Assembly: GCF_038039215.1 (NCBI RefSeq)
Contig: NZ_JBBPCL010000001.1
Location: forward strand, 6,386,001-6,450,000
Direction of reading: 5' to 3'
Length of the DNA: 64,000 nucleotides
Origin: Pseudonocardia sp. T1-2H
GTDB lineage: Bacteria > Actinomycetota > Actinomycetes > Mycobacteriales > Pseudonocardiaceae
Part shown: one piece after another, positions 15,743 through 24,434 of the stretch
How positions within the stretch are numbered: position 1 is the first letter of the stretch
How the letters are laid out: each line of letters begins with the position of its first letter
The notes under the pieces: generated by a model
Database searches by the model: none
Told to the model about the DNA's origin: nothing
Seen by the model: the letters and a program-made list of their open reading frames with translations, nothing else
Position numbers and translations under genes: made by a program

Positions 15743-17029
15743 TCAGGGGCCGAGGAGGGTGTCCAGGTGGTCGTTGGTGAAGCGGCGGCCCGGGTCCAGG
15801 CTGTCCCGGACGTCCAGGAAGTCCGGCAGCCGTGGGTACGTCCGCTCCAGCTCGGCGACCGTCCAGTCGTGGCGGCCCGCCCAGTGCGGGCGGCCCTCCA
15901 GGTCCTCCAGGACCGCCGCGACCAGCCCGAACAGCGGTCGGTGATCGGCCCCCCGGGGGCTGCGGACGGCGATCCAGGCCGTCGCCCGGCCCTGCGCGGG
16001 ATGCAGCCAGCCGGTCTCCGCGGGCCCCACCCGCACGTCGACGGGGCGGCGCAGCTCGAGCCCGCGCGCGGACGTCGCCGCTCCGAGCTCGCGCAGCGCC
16101 GCGCGCAGCGCCTCCCGCGGGATCGCCCACTCGGTGATCTCCCCGCGCCAGGGCCGGGGGTCCGGCAGGACGATGTGCGGATCGCCGATCGCCAGGCCGC
16201 CGTCCCACCTGCTCGACGGCTTCCACGCGGGGCGCGAGCCCGGCCACGGAGCGGGTGCGAGCCACGACACCACCCGACCCAGCGCCTCCGCGGACCCGCT
16301 GGCGGCCGCCAGTACCGGATTCGCCGGCGCCGCCGGCCCCTCGGCGGCGGCCCGGTCGTCCGCGCCGACGGGATCCCCCCGGCGCACCACGGCCTCCCCC
16401 GAGGGCACGTGCACCTCCAGCGCGGCCCAGGCGTGGGCGTCGAGGGTGCCGTCGGCGAGGGCGGCGTCGAACGGACGGAGCTCCTCCCGCACGGCCAGCT
16501 CCGTCAGCGGGACGGTGCGCAGCTCGACCTCGGTCAGGACGCCCAGCGCGCCCAGCCCGGTGCGGACCGCGTCGAGCTCGGGGCTCTCGGCGTCCAGGGC
16601 GCGGAGCGTACCGAGCCCGTCGACCAGCCGAACGCCGGTGACCTGCGCGGAAAGCGATCCGGTGGCGGCCGAGCCGCCGTGGGTCCCGGTACCGACCGCC
16701 CCGCCGACGCTGACCGCGAGCGCCTCCGGGATCACGGCGAGGGTGCGGGCGCAACCGGCGAGATGACCCAGCAGCGCGGCCAGCGACGTCCCGGCGCGGA
16801 CGCGGACGCGGTCGCCGTCGAGGCTCACGACGCCGGTGAGCGCGGAACAGTCCAGGTGGACGTCATCGGTGACGGCGAGGGGACTTCCCGACAATCCCGC
16901 CCCGACGGGCCGTACCCGCGTCCCCCGCTCCGCCGCCCGCTGCACGGCGGCCACGACACCCGCCTCGTCGAGCGGACGGTCCGTACGCCGGGGGTTCGCC
17001 TGCTGCCCGCCCGACCAGTTGACCCACAT
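15743..17029 (-). CDS. FAD-linked oxidoreductase, sugar-1,4-lactone oxidase family
   Basis: A 428-residue protein starting MWVNWSGGQQANP, the usual opening of actinobacterial aldonolactone oxidases and alditol oxidases. The FAD-binding PP-loop region is RPVGAGLSGSPLAVTDDVHLD, followed by VSVGGAVGTGTHGGSAATG with the H-G-G element common in this family. The C-terminal ALO-type substrate domain ends PDFLDVRDSLDPGRRFTNDHL, the conserved tail. It oxidises a sugar lactone or alditol using FAD and oxygen or an acceptor; the substrate is not predictable. ATG 17029 lies 7 nt from a TAGGCT hexamer, so translation is probably leaderless. Confidence 0.9.
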   Translation of the reverse strand: MWVNWSGGQQANPRRTDRPLDEAGVVAAVQRAAERGTRVRPVGAGLSGSPLAVTDDVHLDCSALTGVVSLDGDRVRVRAGTSLAALLGHLAGCARTLAVIPEALAVSVGGAVGTGTHGGSAATGSLSAQVTGVRLVDGLGTLRALDAESPELDAVRTGLGALGVLTEVELRTVPLTELAVREELRPFDAALADGTLDAHAWAALEVHVPSGEAVVRRGDPVGADDRAAAEGPAAPANPVLAAASGSAEALGRVVSWLAPAPWPGSRPAWKPSSRWDGGLAIGDPHIVLPDPRPWRGEITEWAIPREALRAALRELGAATSARGLELRRPVDVRVGPAETGWLHPAQGRATAWIAVRSPRGADHRPLFGLVAAVLEDLEGRPHWAGRHDWTVAELERTYPRLPDFLDVRDSLDPGRRFTNDHLDTLLGP

Positions 17030-17036
17030 CCGGACG

Positions 17037-17042
17037 AGCCTA
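17037..17042 (-). promoter_or_regulatory. -10 hexamer TAGGCT of the FAD oxidase gene (leaderless)
   Basis: On the minus strand TAGGCT is followed by 7 nt and the ATG start. No ribosome binding site lies between. Confidence 0.55.
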
Positions 17043-17098
17043 GGCGAGAGGGCCACGCGGGGGTGCGGCGTCGCCCCGGGCAGGGGTGTGCGGACGTG

Positions 17099-17169
17099 CG
17101 GGAGGGCCGGCGGATGATCCACCGGCCCTCCCGTACGACGATGCCCCGCTCCCCAGCGGGGCATCGTCG
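17099..17169 (-). terminator. Two tandem strong stem-loops
   Basis: The first hairpin (17099-17133) has 12-bp perfect arms beginning CGGGAGGGCCGG. The second (17136-17169) has 15-bp perfect arms beginning CGACGATGCCCCGCT with a 4-nt loop. They start about 30 bp downstream of the stop at 17198 on the minus strand and also sit upstream of the FAD oxidase promoter. No U-tract is present, as is usual for actinobacterial terminators. Confidence 0.8.
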
Positions 17170-17197
17170 GCCGCGGCCCGAAGCCGCCGCGGGTCGG

Positions 17198-17712
17198 TCA
17201 CCAGTGCCGGGAGTACCCGGAACCGGCAGCGACGGGCAGGCGGTGGTGGCGTCCACCGTCCTGCGGTTCGTCGCGCAGCGCGTGGGCACCCGAGGCCAGC
17301 GTGGCGATCGCGGACCCGGACACCGAGGGGCGCCGCGGCTCGTGCACGGCGGCCCGGGGCTGGGCCACCGGGAGGGGCTGGGCCACCGGAAGAGGCTGGC
17401 GGGGTTCGGCCACGGGCAGCGCGTCGGCCGGCGGCGCCAGGATCGAGTACGCCTGCACCGGGACCGGCGCCGTCAGCGGGTCCTGGCGGAACGCCGCCAG
17501 GGACTCCCGGGACCGGCGCGGTGGCGCCGGCTGCTCGTGCTGGCGGCTGCGCCAGCCGCTCGCCGTCAGGGCGTGGAAGATCGGCGTCTCCGCTGCGATC
17601 TCGGTGCGGCTGGCGTGCCGCCCCGGAAGGGACCGGTGTCCTCGACGCCGCGGACACGCACCGCCGATCGTCGCTCGACCGACCCGTTGAAACCTCGTTC
17701 CGTTCCGGACAC
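17198..17712 (-). pseudogene. Unknown protein of about 171 residues, interrupted by a one-base frameshift
   Basis: I do not recognise the product. The reading frame from GTG 17712, preceded by a strong GGAGGT ribosome binding site, has high G/C at third positions up to about 17625. There the coding signal moves to another frame, where it continues with almost pure G/C third positions to the stop at 17198. Adding one G to the GGGG run near 17622-17626 joins GVEDTGPFRG to RHASRTEIAAETPIFHALTA and gives about 171 residues. The C-terminal half includes the repeat LPVAQPLPVAQP and ends GSGYSRHW. No signal peptide or membrane segment is apparent. It is followed by two strong terminators. An assembly error is as likely as real decay. 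Confidence 0.5.
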
Positions 17713-18501
17713 CCGTCGCACCTCCGTCATCAGCTCTGGCGTGCGCGCCGCTCGAATGAGTTCTCGCGGTCCCGTCGACCGCCGGCGATTCGGCGCACTC
17801 ACACCCACAACGGGGTCACCTGCTCGGGGAAACGGTCGGGGTGCGGCCATTACCGCGATTTCGTCGACGTCCAATCGTTCGGGTGGTTTTTGCCCCTGCA
17901 GCCCTCCGGGTGGGTAGCGGAGAGCACTCATAGCGACGGCCGACGAGGTCCGTGCAACGTTTCCGCGGTCTCGCCGGCACCCGGAGCACGCCTGTGACCT
18001 GCGTCGTCACCCCCCTCCACCCGATCGGGGAGCCGCGGCCGGAATGGCCCTGATCTCCCTGCCCGACGCGCTTTCGTTCCCTGACGGAGACACATCCGTG
18101 ACCGTCCCCCGACACGCCGTCATGAACGGCGGATCCGCTGGTCGGACCCGTCTTTCACGATCGAGCGAGGACAGGGTCCTCGCCGCGTGGTCCGCCGTCG
18201 GGAACACTTGTCCCGTAAACAGTCGAACGCCCACCGCGTGCCCTCCGGGACACCTCACCCGGGAGCATTGAGGCAGCCCGGACAGCGGTTTCTCCGCTCT
18301 GTCACCACTTTCAGCCCCGATGGAGCAGCGTGCCGTCGAGTGGTGGTCAACTACACGGGTGTAATTCGACGCTGCGTGACGATTAGCCGTGACAACTACT
18401 CCGGTTCAGCCATGGCTCGCGCGGGAGGTCACCGAAGCGGAGCAACACCTCGCTCGGGGCTCGAGAGCGTGAGAGAACCGGCCGGAACCCGGGGACCGGG
18501 C
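17713..18501. other. Long region without a convincing gene
   Basis: About 790 bp upstream of both the interrupted gene and the AI-2E transporter gene. Base composition is visibly less GC-rich than the neighbouring genes, and the short reading frames here do not show the third-position G/C bias of real genes in this window. It probably holds promoters and leaders for the two divergent genes. Confidence 0.4.
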
Positions 18502-18507
18502 TATGTT
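18502..18507 (+). promoter_or_regulatory. -10 hexamer TATGTT of the AI-2E transporter gene (leaderless)
   Basis: TATGTT ends 6 nt before the ATG at 18514 and no ribosome binding site is present. Confidence 0.55.
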
Positions 18508-18513
18508 CCGACC

Positions 18514-19869
18514 ATGAGCGACGACACGGCGAACGCCCGCCCCACCGGCGACGCCACGCCACCGCGGATCCCGGCTCAGGCGGTCCCGCTCACCCCGCGC
18601 ACGGCCGGGAACTTCGAGCGGCGGAGCAACCCGATCCCGACGCCGCTGCGCGTCTCGTCCGAGGTCTGCGCCCGGCTGCTGGTCATCGCCGCCGCGCTGG
18701 CTCTGTTGCTGTTCCTGATCGTCCAGCTGCGGATCGTGGTGATCCCCGTGGCGATCGCGGTCCTGCTCTCCGGCCTGCTCGCGCCGGTCGTGCACTGGCT
18801 CACGACCCGTCGCGTGCCCCGCGGGCCGGCCACCGCGCTGGTGGTCGTCGGCGGGCTGGCACTGATCGCGGGGCTGCTGTCGTTCGTCGTCAACACGTTC
18901 ATCAGCGGCCTGCCGGCGTTGCAGAGCCAGCTGGCCTCCAGCTTCACCGCGATCCAGCAGTTCCTGGCGGGGCCGCCGTTCAACCTGTCGACCGAGCAGC
19001 TGAACAACCTGCCGGCCCAGATCGGCGACTCCCTGACCGCCAACCGGGACGCCCTGACCTCCGGCGCCCTGACGACCGCGACGACCGTCACCGAGGTCGG
19101 CGCCGGGATCGCCCTCGCCCTGTTCTCGCTGATCTTCTTCCTCTACGACGGCCCGCGGATCTGGAAGTTCCTGCTGCGCGGCGCGCCCCGCACGCGCCGG
19201 GAGCGGGTCGACGTCGCCGGCCGGCGGGCGTTCGCCACGCTCGTCGGGTACACCCGCGCGACCGTCCTGGTCGCGTTCGTGGACGCGATCGGCATCGGTA
19301 TCGGGCTGTGGGCCGTCGGCGTGCCGCTCGTCGTCCCGCTCGCGGCCCTGGTGTTCCTCGGCGCGTTCATCCCCACCGTCGGCGCCGTGGTGACGGGTGT
19401 CGTGGCGGTGCTGATCGCACTGGTCGCGAACGGGCTGATCCCCGCGGTGATCGTGCTGGCCGTCGTCGTCGCGGTGCAGCAGCTGGAGGGGCACGTGCTG
19501 CAGCCGCTGCTGCTCGGGCGGGCCGTCAAGCTGCACCCGCTCGCCGTGGTGCTGTCGGTGGCGGCCGGCGTGGTCGTGGCGGGCATCCCGGGCGCGCTGC
19601 TGGCGGTGCCGCTGCTGGCGATCCTGTCCGCCGCGGTCCGCTCGATGAACGCGCCCACGGAGGCCGAGCCGGAGACGGTGAACGCCGTCGACCCGCACGA
19701 GGGGGACGTCCACAACGCCGGTGTGCCGCACGGCCCGTCATGGGCGCTGCGGCTGTGGGGCAAGATCACCGGCCGGCCCCTGAAGGGCGAGCGGGAGGCC
19801 GCGGCCGCGGAGCGGGCGGACGAGGCCGACGAGAGGGCCGAGCAGGCCGAGCGGCAGGCGGACGGCTGA
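18514..19869 (+). CDS. AI-2E family (PerM-type) transporter
   Basis: A 451-residue membrane protein with the AI-2E/PerM family plan: two helix pairs near the N-terminus (LLVIAAALALLLFLIVQLRI, then VVIPVAIAVLLSGLLAPVVH), a long extracytoplasmic amphipathic loop at about residues 130-180, and a C-terminal helix bundle. It contains VPLAALVFLGAFIPTVGAVV and QQLEGHVLQPLLLGRAVKLHP, the most conserved family segment. Members export AI-2 or other small molecules or act as Na+/H+ antiporters, so the substrate is open. The C-terminal tail is a charged Glu/Ala-rich helix. ATG 18514 fits a leaderless start. Confidence 0.92.
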   Translation: MSDDTANARPTGDATPPRIPAQAVPLTPRTAGNFERRSNPIPTPLRVSSEVCARLLVIAAALALLLFLIVQLRIVVIPVAIAVLLSGLLAPVVHWLTTRRVPRGPATALVVVGGLALIAGLLSFVVNTFISGLPALQSQLASSFTAIQQFLAGPPFNLSTEQLNNLPAQIGDSLTANRDALTSGALTTATTVTEVGAGIALALFSLIFFLYDGPRIWKFLLRGAPRTRRERVDVAGRRAFATLVGYTRATVLVAFVDAIGIGIGLWAVGVPLVVPLAALVFLGAFIPTVGAVVTGVVAVLIALVANGLIPAVIVLAVVVAVQQLEGHVLQPLLLGRAVKLHPLAVVLSVAAGVVVAGIPGALLAVPLLAILSAAVRSMNAPTEAEPETVNAVDPHEGDVHNAGVPHGPSWALRLWGKITGRPLKGEREAAAAERADEADERAEQAERQADG

Positions 19870-19911
19870 CGTCGAGGTGCCGATCCGCACCTGACCCGGG
19901 AGGATCGCGCC

Positions 19912-21474
19912 ATGCGACACCTCGTCACCGGAGCGACCGGGTACATCGGCGGCCGGCTGGCGCCCCGCCTGCTCGAGAACGGGACGACGGTCCGCTGCCT
20001 CGTCCGTGACCCCGGCAAGCTCCGCGACGTCCCCTGGGCGGCGAAGGCCGAGATCGTCCAGGGCGACCTGCTCGACCCGGACGCGGTGCGGGCGGCGTGC
20101 GCGGACGTCGACGTCGTGTACTTCCTGGTGCATTCCCTGTCGGACTCGGACTTCGCCGCCAACGACCGCAGGGCCGCCCTGCTCGTCGCCCAGGCGGCGC
20201 GCGAGGCGGGCGTGCGGCGGATCGTCTACCTGGGCGGCCTGCACCCGGAGGGCGCGCTCTCCGAGCACCTGGCGTCCCGCACCGAGGTCGGCGAGATCCT
20301 GCTGCGCAGCGGCGTGCCGACGGTGGTGCTCCAGGCCGCGGTGATCCTCGGCTCCGGTTCGGCGAGCTTCGAGATGCTGCGCTACCTGACCGAGCGGCTG
20401 CCGGTGATGCTCACGCCGCGCTGGGTGCACAACCGCATCCAGCCGATCGCGGTGCGGGACGTGCTGCGCTACCTCGTCGCGGCCGCGGAGCTCCCGCCCG
20501 AGGTGAACCGCACCTTCGACGTCGGCGGCCCGGACGTGCTCACCTATCTGGACATGATGCAGCGCTACGCCGCGGTCGCCGGGCTGCCCCGGCGGCAGAT
20601 CATCCCGGTCCCGGTCCTGACGCCCCGGCTCTCCGCCCACTGGGTCAACGTCGTCACGCCGGTGCCGAAGGGCATCGCCGCGCCGCTGATCGACTCGCTG
20701 GTGCACGAGGTCGTCTGCCGCGAGGACGACGTCCGGGCGTTCGTGCCGGACCCGCCGGAGGGCCGGATCGGGTACGACCAGGCCGTCGAGCTGGCCCTGC
20801 AGAAGATCGGCGGCGGGGACGTGGAGACCCGCTGGTGCGGCGCGTCGATCGGGGACACCCCGGCGTATCCGCTGCCCAGCGACCCGGACTGGTCCGGCGG
20901 CAGCGTCTACCTCGACGAGCGGGAGCAGCCGAGCACCGCGACCCCGGACGAGCTGTGGCGGGTCGTGCGGGGGATCGGCGGGGAGCGGGGCTGGTACTCG
21001 TTCCCGCTGGCCTGGTCCGTGCGCGGCTGGATGGACCGGCTCGCGGGCGGCGTCGGGCTCAGCCGGGGCCGGCGCGACCCGGACGAGCTGCACACCGGGG
21101 ACGCGCTGGACTGGTGGCGCGTCGAGGAGCTCCGGAACCGGGTGGGCGGGGAAGTGGACGCGGGCGCGCTACTCAGGCTCCGCGCCGAGATGAAGGTCCC
21201 CGGGCAGGCCTGGCTGGAGATGGGCGTGCGGCCCGGCCCCGGCACCGGCTCGGTCTACCACCAGCGGGCGGTGTTCCTCCCGAACGGCCTCGCCGGACAC
21301 CTCTACTGGTGGGCGGTGGCGCCGTTCCACGGGATCGTGTTCGGCGGCATGGTGCGCAACATCGCCCGCACCGCGGAGAGGTCCGCGCCCCGTCCGGGAC
21401 GGGACCGGACCGCGGCGTGGCTCAGGACGCGGCCGCGCCGTCGAGCTGGTCGACCTCGTCCAGGGACAGGGTGA
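19912..21474 (+). CDS. NAD(P)-binding Rossmann protein with C-terminal DUF2867 domain
   Basis: A 520-residue two-domain protein. Residues 1-290 are an atypical SDR (NmrA/NDUFA9-like) Rossmann domain: cofactor motif HLVTGATGYIGGRL, CLVRDPGKL, GDLLDPDAVRAAC, VYFLVHSLSD. Residues about 330-490 form a DUF2867 domain with GWYSFPLAWSVRGWMDRL, GDALDWWRVEEL and RLRAEMKVPGQAWLEM. This fusion is common in actinobacteria; a reductase or lipid-related role is suspected but not established. ATG 19912 is preceded by GGGAGGA. The last 53 bp overlap the convergent aldo/keto reductase gene. Confidence 0.9.
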   Translation: MRHLVTGATGYIGGRLAPRLLENGTTVRCLVRDPGKLRDVPWAAKAEIVQGDLLDPDAVRAACADVDVVYFLVHSLSDSDFAANDRRAALLVAQAAREAGVRRIVYLGGLHPEGALSEHLASRTEVGEILLRSGVPTVVLQAAVILGSGSASFEMLRYLTERLPVMLTPRWVHNRIQPIAVRDVLRYLVAAAELPPEVNRTFDVGGPDVLTYLDMMQRYAAVAGLPRRQIIPVPVLTPRLSAHWVNVVTPVPKGIAAPLIDSLVHEVVCREDDVRAFVPDPPEGRIGYDQAVELALQKIGGGDVETRWCGASIGDTPAYPLPSDPDWSGGSVYLDEREQPSTATPDELWRVVRGIGGERGWYSFPLAWSVRGWMDRLAGGVGLSRGRRDPDELHTGDALDWWRVEELRNRVGGEVDAGALLRLRAEMKVPGQAWLEMGVRPGPGTGSVYHQRAVFLPNGLAGHLYWWAVAPFHGIVFGGMVRNIARTAERSAPRPGRDRTAAWLRTRPRRRAGRPRPGTG

Positions 21475-22321
21475 GCGTCGCGGCCCGGCAGTTGTCCTCG
21501 AGGTGGGCCAGGCTCGTCGTGCCCGGGATCGGCAGCATGACCGACGAGCGCTGCAGCAGCCACGCCAGCACGACCTCGGACGGGCTGACCCCGTGCGCGA
21601 AGCCGATCTCGGTGGCGACCTCGTGCGCGGAGAGCGAGCCCGCGCCGACCGGCGCCCACGGCATGAAGCCGATGGCGTTGGTCGTGCAGTAGCGCAGGAC
21701 GTCGTCGCTGGACCGGGTCTCGATGTTGTAGCGGTTCTGCACGGTCGCGATCTCGACGATCCCGCGGGCCTGCTCGATCACCTCGACCGAGACCTCGGAC
21801 AGCCCGGCCTCACCGATCTTGCCCTCGGCCTTGAGCTCCGCGAGCACGCCGAACTGGTCCGCGGCCGGGACGAGCGGGTCCACCCGGTGCAGCTGGAAGA
21901 GGTCGATGCGCTCGACGCCGAGGCGGCGCAGGCTCAGCTCGCACTGCTGGCGCAGGTACTCCGGACGCCCGCACGGGACCCACTTCCCCGGGCCTGGCCG
22001 GACGAGGCCGGCCTTGGTCGCGACGGTGACCCCGTCGTACGGGTGCAGGGCCTCGCGGATGAGGACCTCGGACGTGCCGGGTCCGTAGGAGTCCGCGGTG
22101 TCGATCAGGTTCACGCCGAGCTCGGCGGCCCGGCGCAGCACGGCGACCGCCGCGGCACGGTCCGCGGGAGGCCCCCAGACGCCCTCCCCGGTGATCCGCA
22201 TGGCGCCGTAGCCGAGGCGGTTGACCGTCGGGCCGTCACCGACCTGGAACGTTCCGGCCACGGCGGCCGGGGTGTCGACGTGGTCCGCCGAGAGGCGATC
22301 GCTGTCGAGTGCGCTGGTCAT
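21422..22321 (-). CDS. Aldo/keto reductase
   Basis: A 299-residue NADPH-dependent (beta/alpha)8-barrel reductase. The catalytic tetrad can be read as Asp and Tyr in NLIDTADSYGPGTSE, Lys in VTVATKAGL and His in DLFQLHRVDP. The cofactor end includes LPIPGTTSLAHLEDN. It begins with an extension of about 30 residues before TVNRLGYGAMRITGEGVWGP, typical of the YakC/AKR13-like group. Substrates are aldehydes or ketones of unknown identity. It stands alone; ATG 22321 is the only suitable start close to the conserved region. Confidence 0.93.
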   Translation of the reverse strand: MTSALDSDRLSADHVDTPAAVAGTFQVGDGPTVNRLGYGAMRITGEGVWGPPADRAAAVAVLRRAAELGVNLIDTADSYGPGTSEVLIREALHPYDGVTVATKAGLVRPGPGKWVPCGRPEYLRQQCELSLRRLGVERIDLFQLHRVDPLVPAADQFGVLAELKAEGKIGEAGLSEVSVEVIEQARGIVEIATVQNRYNIETRSSDDVLRYCTTNAIGFMPWAPVGAGSLSAHEVATEIGFAHGVSPSEVVLAWLLQRSSVMLPIPGTTSLAHLEDNCRAATLTLSLDEVDQLDGAAAS

Positions 22322-22422
22322 CGTGCGAGGGTTGCACCGCCGCTCCGCGTCGTGCTGCCGATCGTGACCGGCGACGCTGTGCGTCTCGGCACATCGAACC
22401 CGGACGGGTGTAGCCGCGGTCG

Positions 22423-23394
22423 TCAGTGAAGCACGGCGGCGGCTGTGGTCAGCACGGACAGCACGATCAGCAGCCCGCTCGCGGCGAGCAGCGGGATGCT
22501 GGCGAACGCCGCTCCCAGCACGCCGCACCCGGTGAGCCGGGACGCGGCCGTCGGCGGCTCGGCGGCCGCCGCGAGGTACCGCAACCGCAGGTCGACGGCG
22601 TCGCGCGCCATGGCGAGCGCCTCCGCGGGGGTGCCGGCTCCGGTCACCGCGAGCAGGGCCGCCCGCATCGCGTCGGCCCCGCAGGCCCGCACGGCGCTGA
22701 TGTCCGCGACGAGCTCCACCTGCTCGCGCACGGCGCCCGGCGCCGCGACGAACAGCGGGACGAACGGCAGCGCGCGGGCCAGCCCTTCGACGACGGCGAC
22801 GAGCAGGTGGTGCCGTCCGCGGACGTGCGCCCGCTCGTGCGCCACCACGGCGTCGACCCCGGGACCCGGGAGCCGCTCGCGCAGCCCGTCCGTGAGCACG
22901 ACCGCGCCGGGCCGCCCGCCCAGGCTGAACGCCACCGGGCTCGCCGAGCTCAGCCACAGCAGCGGGGCACCGGGCCCCGAGGCGGGGTCCGGGGTCCCGA
23001 GCAGGCGGACGACGTCGAGCTTGGTGCGGACGCGGATCCGGCGGGCCCGCCCGTCGCGCACCGTGACCCAGGCCAGCCGCAACAGCCCCGCGAGCAGCGC
23101 GCCCAGCGCGAGCCAGCCGACGACCCGGTAGGCGACGTGCGTGGGCGCCCCGGAGACCGCGTGCCACCACGGGCCGTGGACCAGCTCGTCGAGCGGGGTC
23201 TGCGACGCCAGCCCCGGCACGGCCAGGAACACCAGCCCCGCCGCCCCGGTACCCAGCACGCCGACGGCGGCGAGCGCCCAGCCGACCAGCACGACCACCG
23301 GGTCCACGGCGCGGCGGGCGAGCGTCCGCAGGGTGTGCGGGGCGACGACGGAGACGAGGGCGGTGCCGAGCAGGAGCATCACCCCGACCGTCAC
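22423..23394 (-). CDS. M56 family membrane metallopeptidase (BlaR1-like, no sensor domain)
   Basis: A 323-residue protein with about four to five membrane helices and a cytoplasmic peptidase loop containing the zinc motif VAHERAHVRGRHH (HExxH at about residue 183). Family BlaR1/MecR1 proteins cleave BlaI-type repressors after sensing a signal. This one ends after a last pair of membrane helices and lacks the C-terminal penicillin-binding sensor domain, as do most actinobacterial M56 proteins. The ATG overlaps the blaI stop (ATGA), so it forms a two-gene operon with its likely substrate. Confidence 0.92.
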   Translation of the reverse strand: MTVGVMLLLGTALVSVVAPHTLRTLARRAVDPVVVLVGWALAAVGVLGTGAAGLVFLAVPGLASQTPLDELVHGPWWHAVSGAPTHVAYRVVGWLALGALLAGLLRLAWVTVRDGRARRIRVRTKLDVVRLLGTPDPASGPGAPLLWLSSASPVAFSLGGRPGAVVLTDGLRERLPGPGVDAVVAHERAHVRGRHHLLVAVVEGLARALPFVPLFVAAPGAVREQVELVADISAVRACGADAMRAALLAVTGAGTPAEALAMARDAVDLRLRYLAAAAEPPTAASRLTGCGVLGAAFASIPLLAASGLLIVLSVLTTAAAVLH

Positions 23395-23750
23395 GAGCGG
23401 TCCTCCGGACCCAGTGCCTCCCGCAGCACGGCGGACTCGTGGTCGGACACCGACCGGGCGAAGTGCAGCAGCACCGCGTCGACGTCCTCGCTGGCGTCGA
23501 GCAGATCCCGCAGCGCGCGGGCCGTGACCACCTCGCGGCTCGCGACCGGCCGGTAGAGGAAGGCCCGGCCGTCGAGCTCGCGGGTCACCCAGCCCTTGCG
23601 GTGCAGGTTGTCCAGCACGGTCATGACCGTCGTGTAGGCCAGCGTGCGCCGCGGGGCCAGCTCGGCCAGCACCTCACGCACCCGCAGCGGTTCGTCGTGC
23701 TGCCACAGCACGTCCATCACCGCGGCCTCGAGCTCGCCCAGTCCTCGCAT
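23391..23750 (-). CDS. blaI: BlaI/MecI/CopY family transcriptional repressor
   Basis: A 119-residue winged-helix repressor. GELEAAVMDVLWQHDEPLRVREVL forms the first helices, and AYTTVMTVLDNLHRKGWVTRE is the recognition helix and wing start, the strongest BlaI signature. The C-terminal dimerisation helices follow (LRDLLDASEDVDAVLLHFA). It is encoded with an M56 protease that would inactivate it. It is divergent from the epimerase gene, with a shared AT-richer dyad between them, so it may control both directions. ATG 23750 has a purine-rich ribosome binding site (AAGGGGCGGG). Confidence 0.95.
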   Translation of the reverse strand: MRGLGELEAAVMDVLWQHDEPLRVREVLAELAPRRTLAYTTVMTVLDNLHRKGWVTRELDGRAFLYRPVASREVVTARALRDLLDASEDVDAVLLHFARSVSDHESAVLREALGPEDRS

Positions 23751-23770
23751 CCCGCCCCTTCCGCGGCGCC

Positions 23771-23793
23771 ACGATATCTGGCTCTAGTGTCGC
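23771..23793. promoter_or_regulatory. Divergent promoter region with imperfect dyad, candidate BlaI operator
   Basis: An imperfect inverted repeat (CGATATC and AGTGTCG) overlaps two opposed -10-like hexamers: TAGTGT on the plus strand (23785-23790) for the epimerase gene, and TATCGT on the minus strand (23771-23776) for blaI. Location and symmetry fit autoregulation. The arms match only partly, so binding is inference. Confidence 0.4.
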
Positions 23794-23820
23794 GGCAGAC
23801 ACGACGGAAGGGGTTCGCGG

Positions 23821-24372
23821 GTGCAGGTCCACACCACGGAGATCGACGGGGTCCTCCTGTTCGTTCCACAGCCGCATCCCGACGAGCGCGGCTTCTTCAG
23901 CCGGACGTTCGACGTCGCCGTGGCGAAGGAGGCCGGCGTCGACGGGACCGCGTTCATCCAGGACTCGCAGTCCCGCTCCGCGAAGGGCGTCATCCGCGGG
24001 CTGCACGGCCGGGTCGGCCTCGGCGAGTCCAAGCTGGTCCGCTGCGCGCACGGCGCGCTGTTCGACGTCGTGGTCGACGCCCGGCCCGGCTCGCCGACGT
24101 TCGGCCGGGTCGCGAGTTTCCGGCTCGACGACGAGAACATGGCGTCGATCTACATCCCGGCGGGCTGCCTGCACGGCTTCCAGGCGCTCAGCGACGTCGC
24201 GGACGCCTGCTACCGGATGGACCGCGAGCACGACCCGGGCGAGGACGTCGCCGTGCGGTTCGACGACCCGGACCTCGGGGTCGAGTGGCCGCTGCCGGCC
24301 GGCGTGATGAGCGCGAAGGACGCCGCGGCGCCGTCCTGGCAGGCGCTGTGCGCGCGGCTCGGCGTCTCCTGA
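23821..24372 (+). CDS. rmlC: dTDP-4-dehydrorhamnose 3,5-epimerase family protein
   Basis: A 183-residue cupin of the RmlC family, which isomerises dTDP-4-keto-6-deoxyglucose at C3 and C5 in rhamnose and other deoxysugar synthesis. Visible signatures are DERGFFSRTFD, FIQDSQSRSAKGVIRGLH (the catalytic histidine in RGLH) and IYIPAGCLHGFQALSD. The tyrosine of the usual active site is probably in ACYRMDRE. No other rhamnose genes are adjacent, so it may serve another dTDP-sugar. The GTG at 23821 is preceded by GGAAGGGG. It is divergent from blaI. Confidence 0.88.
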   Translation: MQVHTTEIDGVLLFVPQPHPDERGFFSRTFDVAVAKEAGVDGTAFIQDSQSRSAKGVIRGLHGRVGLGESKLVRCAHGALFDVVVDARPGSPTFGRVASFRLDDENMASIYIPAGCLHGFQALSDVADACYRMDREHDPGEDVAVRFDDPDLGVEWPLPAGVMSAKDAAAPSWQALCARLGVS

Positions 24373-24422
24373 CGGGAGGACCTGGGCCCTTCCGTGCGAT
24401 TGCCGGGCCGGACCGGCGGGGT

Positions 24423-24428
24423 TAGCGT
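24423..24428 (+). promoter_or_regulatory. -10 hexamer TAGCGT of the CoA-transferase operon (leaderless)
   Basis: TAGCGT ends 6 nt before the GTG start at 24435; there is no ribosome binding site. Confidence 0.55.
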
Positions 24429-24434
24429 TCCGGC

